DNA of 55,832 bases from Chara braunii. Its lineage: Eukaryota > Streptophyta > Charophyceae > Charales > Characeae. Below are positions 44,600-54,500 of the stretch, in pieces. Position numbers and translations under genes: made by a program. The notes beneath the pieces are model-generated. The model had not been told where the DNA came from, made no database searches, and saw nothing but the letters and a program-made list of their open reading frames with translations. The stretch spans positions 2,447,520 through 2,503,351 of the forward strand of contig BFEA01000191.1 in the NCBI GenBank assembly GCA_003427395.1. Reading direction: 5' to 3'. Each line of letters starts with the position of its first letter. Positions within the stretch are counted from its first letter, which is position 1.

Positions 44600-46126
44600 C
44601 CTTCCATTTTTTCATATCCAGCTCTTCAATTTGATAGACCTCAAAATTTATGCACGGTACGATCCAATAAGGTCCCAGTCATTGCTTGTCAAGTTTCATT
44701 AACTATTATTTCTTCAGTGATGAGTCGTACATTAAGACCACATTTCCTACTGCCAAAGGCTCTTTCCGTATGCATACCATCTGATTCCAACGCATCTTGT
44801 CGTCTAGACGACTATTCTGTACCCGACTTGACGCTTCTTGAATCTTTTTTTCGATAGCCCCTACTTGTCATGTTCGAATGTCTAACAATTTCTTAAATGA
44901 CAGGTTTTTCTAAAGATCTTGGCGCCTCGAAGTTTTCAATAAGTTTTCAATAGGAAAAGTCGCATGTCGCCCGTACCATAATATGGCAGACGCATACTTG
45001 GTCGTTCTCTTGATAGTGATGTTCTCACTGAAAAAAACCGCCCTTAGATACTCTGGTCACTGAGTGGGTCTACCTTTAGTCCATTTGGCAAGGAGATCCA
45101 TGATGATACTATGTCCTCTTTCCACTGGGTGTTTGCTTGCGGATGTGCGACTGTAGTATAGTTTGCTACCACATAGTATCCTGCAAATAACGCTTGTAGT
45201 TCCAAACAAGTGAGCTATGATCGCTTGTCCATCACAAACTCATTGACAAAGGGGTAACGAAGATAGCACTCTTCGATACAACTTGCCAATATTTTGCCGG
45301 TCTTCGTGCGGATGACCTTGCCATCCACAAATCTGGAAAGATTATCGTGTGCATAGAAGATATAGTTATACCCTTCACCGTTAAATGGTATGAATAGTAG
45401 GTTAAGGTGGACGGTTGCACCCACTTCTCTCTCTAACCAGGATGCAACGACTCTACCGACCTTTGAGACGATAGTTTTTGGCAAGGTACACAAAACCTGC
45501 AGTATTTGATAATCATCTCTGACATGTCTTCTCAATGGTAGAATTTACTTATTTTAACATATGTTGCATTTATTTTCCTATGCCCACATATTATACCGTC
45601 ATGTAGGGCTGCGATGACATCGATCTGTCGATTCCTGCCACACACAACCCTCTTTGGGTTCTCCACTTGCCGCTTCATAAAACGGTGACCATCTCTTATA
45701 AAAAATCTTGGTCTCATCTTCAGGGTTTTTTCACTTACAGCCCTGCTCCTTAACTCACAAGAAAGGAACAATCTCAACTCAAGGTATATTCCATCGTACT
45801 CCTCAATACGAAACGCTTCCTTAATCTCACCCTCTTCGAACTCATCATCCTGGCTTATAAACGCTATCTCTCGGTCTTCAGTCAGGTTCAAAGAGTCCTT
45901 TCGACTTATCCCTTCTTGCAAAACTTCTTGCAGAAGTGTGTTATTGAGGAAATACATTCCTCCCTTCAAGCAATTTCAACTCAAGGTAGATTCCATAGTA
46001 CTCCTCAATACGAAACGCTTCCTTCATCTCATCCTCTTCGAACTCATCATCTTGGCTTATCGACACTATCTCTCGGTCTTCAGCCAGGTCCACAGTGTCC
46101 TTTGGACTGATCCTTTCTTGCAGAAG
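44600..46126 (-). pseudogene. Ty3/gypsy-type pol fragment: linker and integrase
   Basis: The minus strand carries the segment between RNase H and integrase and most of an integrase. 45532-45969 reads DDEFEEGEIKEAFRIEEYDG, RPRFFIRDGHRFMKRQV, VVCGRNRQIDVIAALHDG, GHRKINATYVKIS, matching the H..H zinc-binding start. 45215-45535 gives the core: VHLNLLFIPF (first catalytic Asp changed to Asn), HDNLSRFVDGK, CIEECYLRYPFVNEFVMDK. Below 45215 GYYVVANYTTVAHPQAN and EKKIQEASSRVQNSRLDDK continue in shifting frames. 45775-45924 is repeated at 45978-46121 (period 203). No LTR is seen. Confidence 0.8.
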
Positions 46127-46819
46127 GCCCTCTCACGTGAGTTCGAGTTGAACACTTCTTGTATCTTGAGAGTCTGAAACCTTTCCACCTGCCTTTCTTA
46201 CTCTTAAGTCTAGTCTATTTGGTTCAGAGAGGAAAGTGGCAGGTGGGATTGCACCCCGTAATCCGTAGCGAGATCGTGTGGCAGGTCGACCCACTGATTG
46301 TGGGAGTTCTGTCGGAACCTAGGGGAGGTTCAGGAGGTAGGGAATTCAAAGGTAATGTGTGAATTTTTTGGCGTGTAGTTAGTTCACCAAGTGGGCTTGA
46401 TTTGAAGAAGAGGAGAGAGAACAAGAAAGAGGGGAGGGATGATCGGTGATCTATATCCCGACCGCACGTTGCAAGTCGCGGTGGAGAGGTAAAAGTTTTA
46501 ACCTGAGTACTCTGATCTTCATTCCGCTATTTTCTTTTCATGCAGGAAATTCGTGCTGCCCCGCTCTTTCTTTTCGGTAGGGGTCAACATTTTTTTATTT
46601 TTTTTTTGTGGGTTCGTCGATGTGTTCCAACAATGGGAATCGTTTTTGACTTCTTCGAGGCTTGTTCCACAACCCTCGACTTGAGAAAATCTCAAGGGCG
46701 GCGTCGTTCCACTATGCGTTTCAGATTCTCTAATGACTATCGATAAGGGATTAACATACCCGCCATAAGAAATTCCCGCTTTGAAAGTGAAGAATGGTTG
46801 TAGGGCACCCAAACAAACG
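46127..46819. other. Gene-free interval
   Basis: No supported gene. It separates the pol fragment from the LINE tail and should hold one LINE target-site flank. Confidence 0.45.
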
Positions 46820-46841
46820 TTTTTTTTTTTTTTTTTTTTTT
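46820..46841 (-). other. LINE poly(A) tail (T22 on plus strand)
   Basis: Uninterrupted T22 at the expected 3' end of the minus-strand LINE, which marks retrotransposition by target-primed reverse transcription. Confidence 0.8.
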
Positions 46842-47236
46842 CAAAATTGCAATTCGAGGTCTGGAACCTCACAGTTCAACCCGGGTTATCTGACAACATC
46901 AGCCATCTTGGCTTATAGGCATGCGCCTGAGAAGAGGTATTCATAGCAACTTACAGAAGCTCTTACATAATATACTAGGGTCTACTGTGAACTGCTTCTA
47001 ACCTGTGCAAAGGTACCTATTGCCTGTCTTGAGGTGTCGCCCCATATTGGTTTTATTTTCCACCGTTCCATGTGTCCCCGTGACGAAAGCTACCACCTGA
47101 GTTTGAGGACCTGATCTACCCTACTTCTGAGACTAGCTCGGCCTAGAGGACAAAGTACGGAGCCTACTGACCCTCTCTTATTGGCCCACTGCGAACCTGT
47201 TCAACCGAGTGCCCTGGTTGTTACAAGTTCTCCTAT

Positions 47237-50200
47237 CTAACATTCGTGTGCTCTGTTATTCCTACCCAAAACCGACACCCACCTAGAGATAGTTAGGCCA
47301 CGGCTGGAGTGCACTACATCCAACCGGTTTCCCCGAGCCCACGTGTGGAGGAACCAAAGTTTATGTTTTCTGCTGCCCTTCCAGGCTTTTCTCTTTCTCC
47401 TCCAGTCGATTCTAATTGCGTGTTTGAGCCCAATCTTGATTTTTCTCTTGATCTCCACGTCTGACATGGGGCGTTTATCGAATCTTGCCCTGTTTCTGTC
47501 AGTCCAAATGACTTCGCAGATTATGCCCCTTACTACGTGGGCAATGTACCCCCACCCCTTCTTCCCTTGCAGGCTACTGGGCAGAAAGCCCAACAGTGCC
47601 CAATGCTCGCCCCAGTACAGCTGCCCGACCGCCATCTTCTTCCCGTGCTCCGCCCACCATAACCAAATGCGTTTAGAAGTCGGGCACTCCCACTACAGAT
47701 ATCTTATGGACTCAAAAGGCCAACGACATCTGGAGCAGCCCAACTCAATCACCACCCCTCTACTCAGCAACCATATAGCAGACGGGGTTACCATCATAGA
47801 CAACAGCCACATTATACTTATTTGTTTTCCGTTTGGGAGATCACACAGAGATTTCCACAGGAGCTCAAACTGAGCGGTGGATACTGGTAAGTTGCTTCCT
47901 AGCACGGCTGACCATCTGGATACTGCCGCAGTTGACGGTTTTCTGGAAGGTTTGTTAGCAAGTTCATAGCCTAGCCTCGAGTTATACTCTGAGAGGCTGA
48001 TTGAGGCGTAGTTTGAACTGTCTGGCACTGCTTTGTTCCAGCTCCAAGCCAGTGGGTCGATCTGCAATTGTCTTAGAGCAGTGCGCCCAACCCAGGTTAG
48101 GACCAGCTGGTTGGCATGCTGCAAGGATTATACTTGCCTGTGGGGGATTTGCCCATCTCTGGACTGTTCGTTCCCCTTGTCTCATCAGTGCATTCGCGTG
48201 TCCCTCGCATTCCCACTCCTCCACCCGTCTGAAGCCACTTGAGGTGATTCGTGTAACTTTCCAGACCACATCTCCCTCTCTCCCTTTGTCTGCAACATAC
48301 CAGGTGTCAACCGGGTCTACCCCCAGTGGACTTAGGATTGCGAGTCATGTGCTAGCCTCTCGGACGTTTGCCAATTCTCTTTTACCCACCTCATTCCAGG
48401 AAGGCAAGCTTTGATAATTGTCCATGGTTCCCAATTACCCAGCAGGGATGACCACAAGTCTCGGACTCAAGTCACCCCTTTCCGCATCCAAGCCAGCCCA
48501 AAGGAAGATGTGGAACCGTCGGCCAGAAATGACAATCCATCCTAATCGAGCACGCCAGGGTTCTCGGATAACTATTGGGCGAGGACTTCCTTCTTGGTGC
48601 GTAGAGGGGTTGGAGTGTTCGACAATAGTTATTTCCAGGCTCTCAGTATGGCTTTCCAAAATTGAGACTTTGGGCGCTTCCTCCTGAACGAGTCCATAAA
48701 AAAAACGACCCAAACATCCTCCGGCCTACTCAGGCCCCACTCCCTCATCAGCGGTTTTTCGGCCAGAGTGACCCAGTCTTCTTTTGAGTCTGCCATAGCA
48801 TCTTTACACAATCAATTCCTCAATTGCACCTTGTTCTTCCTGGCAGGTTCCACATACCTAGCCCTCCTTCCAAGCGGGGAAACCGGATCAGTTCCCATGC
48901 CACCTGAGTTATGAACCCCTCTTCATTTTTGGATATTGGTTTCCAAAGGAAGCGGGCCACCAGCCGGCGCACTGCCGCAAGCACTCCCTCTGAGATTTCT
49001 CTGGTCATGCACACAAACCAAAGTATTGAGAATAGCGCCATGTTTGCTACCAAGGCTCGACCAATTAGTGAGAGATGTCAGGCTGAGCCCCACAGATTCA
49101 GCCTTGCTGCAATTCTGGTTTGAAGTAACAGACCTTGCGCTGAGGCTTCTACCTGCAGGCTCACCAACACCCCCAGGAATCTTTCCTATTCCCCCTCCGC
49201 AACTCGCTTCATACCCCATTCAACTTTTTATTCGAATTGAGTTGACAGCAGGTAGACTGACTTGGACCAGTTTACCGAAGCCTCAGGTAGGATGGAGTAC
49301 TCGTGCATGGTTTTCTTCAATGTTGTTAAGGTTGGAACTGTGTTCTCACAGACTGTGAAGAGATCGTCGGCTAAGGCGTTCACCTTGCACTCCCTTGCAT
49401 CATGCAGTCGTAGCCCATGGATCAACGGATGCCGTCTAATCCGATTGAGCAGCACCTCCATCTGAAGAACGAAGAGGAGCGGTGCCAGCGGGCAGCCTTG
49501 ACGCAACGATCTTGTCAGTTTGAATGGAGCTGAGAGAAGTCGTTGACCATGACCGTTGATGTTGACAGGGTATATAGTGCCACTACTCACTTATAAAAAT
49601 TGTCTTCGAAGCCCATGTGCCTTAATGTAGTCATGACGAATGCCCATCCTACCTTATTGTAGGCTTTCTCCAGGTCGATCAAGAGGATCGTTGTGTCCAG
49701 GTTCTCGGTTTGGACCACGCCGAGGACTTCGATCGTCGTTGCAATGTTGTTAAAGATTGACTTTCCCTGAACGAACGCACCTTGGTCTTTTTCCACCAGC
49801 GCAGGTAGGTATTGCCCCAACCTTCTCGCAAACGTTTTGACCAGGATTTTGTAGGACACATTCAGCAGAGAGATTGAATGTCGATTTCTCACTTCCGCCT
49901 TGTCCCCTTTTTTGAACAAGACCGAGATAACCCTGTGTGTCATCGTCCTCCCCAGTTTGCCCTCGGACAACACACCATTGTGCAGTTCCATAAGCGTCGG
50001 CCTAACTGTCCTCCAACATTTGGAGTAGAATTCCACCGTTAGTCCGTCCAGTTCGGGGGACTTGCCATTCGCCATAGATCTCAAGGTCTGGTTGGTCTCC
50101 TCCAATGTGAGCGGCCTATCCAAATCAAGTTTCGCCGGAGTGGACACTTTCACCCTCGTTTCGTGCTACAGGTCGGATGTTGTCCTGAGATCGGTGGTGA

Positions 50201-50466
50201 CCTCGTCTTGAGGCCGCCGAGTTGTGAGGATGTCTTCGTAGTACAACTTAGCGTATTCGAGCATTCCTGCTGCTGTGGAAGCCATTGGAGTTGTGCCATC
50301 AAACAGGTGTTTCAATTCTACCAACTGTTGCATCGAGCGACGAGGTAGTAGCTTTTGGAAGGACTCTTTACTCATCTTATTACTGGTTTCTATGCCTTTC
50401 TCCTTGAGTAAATCGTCCCAACGTCTTTCCTTGTCTGCCTGCAAGTTATCCCATTCTGCCAACCGC
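47237..50466 (-). pseudogene. LINE ORF2-type reverse transcriptase with zf-RVT end
   Basis: In reading order: pre-RT linker (50169-50466: DDLLKEKGIETSNKMSKESF, TAAGMLEYAKLYYEDIL), TAG at 50166, then RT in the same frame: GKSPELDGLTVEFYSKCW, VISVLFKKGDKAEVRN, EKDQGAFVQGKSIFNNI, ILLIDLEKAYNKVGWAF (catalytic Asp kept; the usual Asp of AYD is Asn). After a shift near 49590: RSLRQGCPLAPLLFVLQME and VNALADDLFTVCEN (LADD box). Thumb and connection follow at 48820-49219 (AVRRLVARFLWKPISKNEEG) and 48629-48811, and the zf-RVT part at 47693-48124 (ELGCSRCRWPFES) with VIWTDRNRARFDKR near 47500. At least six frameshifts. Confidence 0.9.
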
Positions 50467-50468
50467 TT

Positions 50469-50546
50469 CTGATGGCCGTCGATGTTGTGCAGCATCAGGG
50501 GAGGGTTACTTCCGGTCTGATGGCCGTCGATGTTGTGCAGCATCAG
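50469..50546. repeat. 30-bp direct duplication at the LINE 5' junction
   Basis: CTGATGGCCGTCGATGTTGT, continuing GCAGCATCAG, occurs at 50469-50498 and 50517-50546 (period 48). The ends CTGATG and CATCAG are themselves complementary. It may record repair at the truncated LINE end. Confidence 0.85.
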
Positions 50547-51366
50547 GCAGATGGCATGCGTGATGCATCAAGGGTCGTCCGATCCGTCGGTGTTGGTGAC
50601 GGCGGTTCGGGAGAGGCCCGTTCATGAGGGTCGCGATTCCTATGAGTCGGACCTTCGGGTGCAGCCAAGTGGCGTCTGTCGCCGCGCGTTATGGTTAGGC
50701 TCCGGAGTTCCAGGAGTTCAACGGTGGCCACGTCGTCTGCAGTTTCTGCACGGCGTGTGGGGCCAATACGGGGCGATGGAATTCCACGGTACCACCGTGA
50801 GTTGGTGATACAGGAGGAGGAGATGGAAGGGAGGGAAATGGGTAGCGATAATGACGAAGTTGGGTGATACGAAGTATTGCGTGGTATACGTAGTTGGGTA
50901 ATTGGGGCACCTTGGATCGCTGGTTACGACACAGTGAAACTCCGCCTGACGGTCGACATGTGGCTGACTTCAGGTGCGGACAGTCAACGACTTGGATAAG
51001 CCGAAGCTTCGGCAAGGACGAGTGCCTGATGATTAACCGCAAAACGAAACTCCGCCGCTACATACACTCCCGTTGTGGTGAAGAATTGCGCGAAGCATAG
51101 AAGATCTAGACTGAATCGCGGATGATGGACTTGCCGGATTGTCGAGATGTCGCCACGTGGCGTCAGCATGTGATCGCCGAGAGCTCGCTCGGTGAGCAAA
51201 CTCATGACGATGGCGACGGGGACGGAGTAAGAGAAGCAAGAGGGGATGAGAGGGATAAAGAGTCGTCGTCCTCCTCTGTAGCGAAGGAGGAAGCAGACAC
51301 TGCTGGAGATGGAGAGGAAGGGAGGAGACGTAGATAGGACACGTGGCAGACGATCGGTCTAGCCGA
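50547..51366. other. Gene-free interval, possible 3' end or LTR of the next element
   Basis: GC-richer than surrounding DNA. It lies 3' of the integrase frame on the minus strand, so it should contain that element's 3' untranslated region or LTR. No second LTR copy is in the window to confirm it. Confidence 0.45.
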
Positions 51367-52101
51367 TCAGCTTCTCGAGACCTCTGGCACGAGACGCACG
51401 GTGTTCACCCTGTTCGGGCCGAGCTCGATCACACGAAATCGCCAGAAGAATCGTGGCGCTATCTTCCCTTGGCGAGCACATTTCCTCACCTGCACCAGGT
51501 CCCCTAATTTATACTGGGGCCGTGGGTCTGCGTTCCCATTTCGGGCCTCGTAGCTACGGACCTGTTGGTCGTGGGCCAACTCAATCATTTTCTGGCGTTT
51601 TCGGGCTAATCGGGGAAGGGACCGTTCCATCAGCTCCATGTGTCGCTTGGCTTTGTCCCGGACCGTGGCCCTTGTGGGTCGTCGATTCAATGAAGATTCA
51701 TCGGGGAGGCTTGGTATCGAGACACGTGCTACGCTATTGGTTCGTAATTGGAAGGGGCTAAGGCCTGTCGATTTGTGAGGCATTCCCCGATGGATCGCCG
51801 AGATGTGATCTACGATATCGGGCCAGGGTCTCGGATTCCGTGCCGTGATGTTTCGTCGCAATGTTGTCTTTATCACCCGATTTGCGTTTTCTACCAACCC
51901 GTTAGATTGTGACATGTGAGGTGCAGTATTCCGAATGGCGACGCCCTGTACGACCAGATTCCTTAAAACCTCTCCTCTGAATTCTACCCCATTATCGGTC
52001 AGAATTTCCTCTGTGTCCTGATGCCTCCCTAAAAATCGGTTGACGTATCGCGAGATTTCAGTCGTCTGTCGCGTTGTCGCACTTTTTCCAGTCGGACCGC
52101 T
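51367..52101 (-). CDS. Ty3/gypsy integrase, C-terminal half, uninterrupted
   Basis: An open frame of 244 codons with no stop or shift; the first Met is at 51915, but coding similarity extends to 52101. It begins in the catalytic core: GRHQDTEEILTDNGVEFRGE contains the second catalytic Asp (TDNG), and APHMSQSNGLVENANRVIK contains the third acidic residue. Next come RRNITARNPRPWPDIVDHI, STGLSPFQLR, a Lys/Arg-rich helix, and KLGDLVQVRK..RFFWRFRVIEL, a GPY/F-type SH3-like module. A TGA at 52102-52104 in the same frame and loss of the upstream core suggest a shift or insertion there. The first catalytic Asp, RT and gag are absent. Partial gene of a relatively young element. Confidence 0.85.
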   Translation of the reverse strand, partial: SGPTGKSATTRQTTEISRYVNRFLGRHQDTEEILTDNGVEFRGEVLRNLVVQGVAIRNTAPHMSQSNGLVENANRVIKTTLRRNITARNPRPWPDIVDHISAIHRGMPHKSTGLSPFQLRTNSVARVSIPSLPDESSLNRRPTRATVRDKAKRHMELMERSLPRLARKRQKMIELAHDQQVRSYEARNGNADPRPQYKLGDLVQVRKCARQGKIAPRFFWRFRVIELGPNRVNTVRLVPEVSRS

Positions 52102-52668
52102 TCAGGCGACCGGAAAGCCAACAGGCTGTCACGCACGATTTCGTATGTGATTGCAATAAGTAAAACAAATTAAATAATGCAAATCCCTTCCTGTTGTGTG
52201 CGCCCGGCTTCGAGCGAGACCCTTCAATTGCGGTCTTCGTCGGACCCCGGTCTTAGGAATATTTAATTGTGATTCGGAACAACAATGATAATGCAGATAA
52301 TGAAAATTAAATTAAATATGCCATGTGTGTATCGAGGTGCCAATTTAGGAATTCTGAGAACTGTGACATGATCAGCAAATAAGAACATAACCATCAAGCA
52401 ATGTCAAGGAGGAGATCAAGATCGACTGACTCGAACAATGGCAGGATCAAATGAATGAGGGAAGAATGAGAACTCATAATAGTCTCAGAATGTACACGTG
52501 GAAGAGAGTATGACCAACACCAATCAGGAGTTCTCACTCATCCCTCTTAACTTCACTATTTTCACACTTTGTTGTTCGTCATCTGGGCTTCTTGCCATGT
52601 CTCCGTGCTCTCTAAGGTTGTGGCTTCTGAATGTATAGCCACCTGAATCCTACTAGTTCCAAACATTT
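52102..52668. other. Gene-free interval
   Basis: No feature beyond possible remnants of the integrase N-terminal part near 52105-52150 in another frame (RDSLLAFRSPEAVRLEKVRQ). AT-rich DNA with no repeat follows. Confidence 0.45.
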
Positions 52669-53532
52669 TCAGCCAAGTCCCATGATACGGAAGTCAAGCA
52701 TGGCACAAAATTCCTCCCATAGTGTAGGGAGATATGGCTGAGAGAAAACGCCCCTCCTGAGATGCAGAAACTCAGAGGGTTCGGTCTCTGCCTCATAGTC
52801 GATCACTGCTGACGATATGTACCTCTTGGCCAAGTCCACCAATCCACCCCAGTAGGAGCCGTCAGTAAGATAGTAGGGGACCGGAGGCTTGGGATAGTAA
52901 GTGAAAAGCTTAGGATCAAAGCTATAGACTAGCTTTGTGTTCCCCTGGAGTCTCTCAGCTTTCCACTGTACATACCCGGTTGCTGCTGCCCACACTGCAT
53001 CAAAATGAGGATGTGTCTTGTTCCCCTTTTTCAGGAAGATCAGTAGGTCACTGATTGTACCTTCAGCGAACTCAGTGAGCGTGATGAAGATAGACAGGTC
53101 TTCTCGCTTGAACCCATCAATCCTGATGCACCTGTAGGGGAGACTCTCCCTGGCAGCAATCAGATTGAGACTGTCAAGGACCGACTGGTCAACTGTGACG
53201 GGATTGATCTCTCTCATGTGTTTGATAAAATAGTTACTCCCAGATAGGGAGAAAAGTGACTGTGTTTGATTGACAGACGCCCGCCGCTTGAGTGTCTTTC
53301 GAATACTGCTCTGAATACCGTTTCTGACTGTTGTTTCTGATCGCTGTTTCCGATTGCCGTTTCCGGTTGCTGTTTCCGGTTGTTGTTTTTGGTTGCTGTT
53401 TTCGGTTGATGTTTTTGGTTGTTGTTTCTGATTGTTGTTTCTGGTTGCTGTTCTGATTGTTGTTCTGATTGTTGTTCTGATTGTTGTCTGAGAAGTTGAA
53501 TGTTGCTGATTAGAGAACTGATTGACCGCTGA
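52669..53532 (-). CDS. Unrecognised intact open frame with Gln/Asn/Thr-rich N-terminal repeats
   Basis: Met at 53217 gives 182 residues; the same frame is open without Met to 53532 (TGA at 53533-53535), 287 codons in all. The main part is well balanced in composition: INPVTVDQSVLDSLNLIAAR, CIRIDGFKREDLSIFITLTE, FAEGTISDLLIFLKKGNK, FDAVWAAATGYVQWKAERLQ, YYLTDGSYWGGLVDLAKRYI, LPTLWEEFCAMLDFRIMGLG. The upstream part translates GTTGTTTCTG-type repeats into Gln/Asn/Thr-rich sequence. No signal peptide or membrane span is evident. I do not recognise a family; a gag-like or captured host exon is possible. Confidence 0.5.
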   Translation of the reverse strand, partial: SAVNQFSNQQHSTSQTTIRTTIRTTIRTATRNNNQKQQPKTSTENSNQKQQPETATGNGNRKQRSETTVRNGIQSSIRKTLKRRASVNQTQSLFSLSGSNYFIKHMREINPVTVDQSVLDSLNLIAARESLPYRCIRIDGFKREDLSIFITLTEFAEGTISDLLIFLKKGNKTHPHFDAVWAAATGYVQWKAERLQGNTKLVYSFDPKLFTYYPKPPVPYYLTDGSYWGGLVDLAKRYISSAVIDYEAETEPSEFLHLRRGVFSQPYLPTLWEEFCAMLDFRIMGLG

Positions 53533-54500
53533 TCAGAAAAATGATTGACTGCTGATCAGGGAACTGAGTGATTGTTGTCTGAGAAACTGAATGATGTGTC
53601 CGAATATTGTTTGAATGCCTTGTCTGAATGTTGTCTGAATGATGTGCCTGAATACTGTCTGAATGCCGTGTCTGAATACCGTTTGAATGTCGTGTCTGAA
53701 TGATGCCTTGAGTACAGAATACTGCTCAGAGTATTACTTTGAGTACTGCCTTGAGTGCTGAATACAACTCTGAGTATTTTTTTGAACACTGCCTTGAGTT
53801 CTAAATATTGCTCTGAGTATTACTTTGAGTACTGCCTTGAGTTCTAGATACCGCTCTGAGTATTGTTTTGAATACTGTCTGAGTCTGGTTTCTAGTTGTC
53901 TGCGTCTGATCCCAGTTGTCTAAATCTGGTTTCCAGTAGTCTGAGTTTGGTTTCCAATAATCTGAGTTTGATTTCCAGTAATCTGAGTCTGGTTTCTAGT
54001 AGTCTGTGTCTGATCCCAGTTGTCTAAATCTGGTTTCCAGTAGTCTGCTTCGCTGATCAAACTCTTAAGAAGCACCCAGTCCCTGACTGTTACCTGCTTC
54101 CTTGATTTGAGGTGGTCGAGAAAAGAGGAATTTATTGCTGGTCTTTTGTGGCTTCTCTTGCTTGATCAAGCGTCTCTACTAAAGAGATTGAACTATGTGG
54201 TTCTTCATTTTGACCATGATAATAGGTAACATATTCAATAAGCTCTTGCCTTTTCATGAGTTCGTCTTTGGACTGAGTCCGGTCCTGGTTTGGTCTGAAC
54301 CTGGCCCGGTCTGTTATGATGCAGTCCGGTCTGTCCTGAACCGGTTTACACTGGTCTGAATCTGATCTGAGTCTGAGCTGGTCTGAACTTGATCCAAGTC
54401 TGAACGGGTCCGATCTGGCTTGGTCTAAGTCTGGACTCATCTGGCCTGATCTGAGTCTGGTCGGGTCTGCTATGATCCGGTCTGATTCTAATTCGGTCTG
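53270..54500. repeat. Compound array of TCTGA-type short tandem repeats
   Basis: Several blocks with different periods follow each other: GTTTCTGATTGTTGTT-type (53330-53510), CTGAATGCCGTGTCTGAATA-type (53570-53710), GAGTACTGCCTTGAGT/CTGAGTATT-type (53710-53870), GTCTGAGTCTGGTTTCCAGT-type (53880-54060), and GGTCTGATC/CTGGTCTGAG-type (54280-54500). All share TCTGA or CTGA. A minus-strand frame at 54132-54599 is mostly translated repeat (Asp/Arg/Ser/Pro), with a non-repeat tail (MKRQELIEYVTYYHGQNEEP). Confidence 0.8.

Larger units (their letters stand above)
46820..50466 (-). mobile_element. LINE (non-LTR retrotransposon), 5'-truncated, with poly(A) tail
   Basis: The minus strand encodes a LINE-type RT and a C-terminal zf-RVT region. 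A run of 22 T (46820-46841) is the poly(A) tail on the minus strand, about 0.4 kb beyond the last coding block. No apurinic endonuclease domain is found upstream; similarity ends near 50466 at a 30-base duplication, so the copy is 5'-truncated. I could not pair target-site duplications by eye. Confidence 0.88.

Noticed and set aside
44588-44857. 89-residue plus-strand frame
   Set aside because: Antisense of the decayed integrase tail (EKKIQEASSRVQ) on the minus strand.
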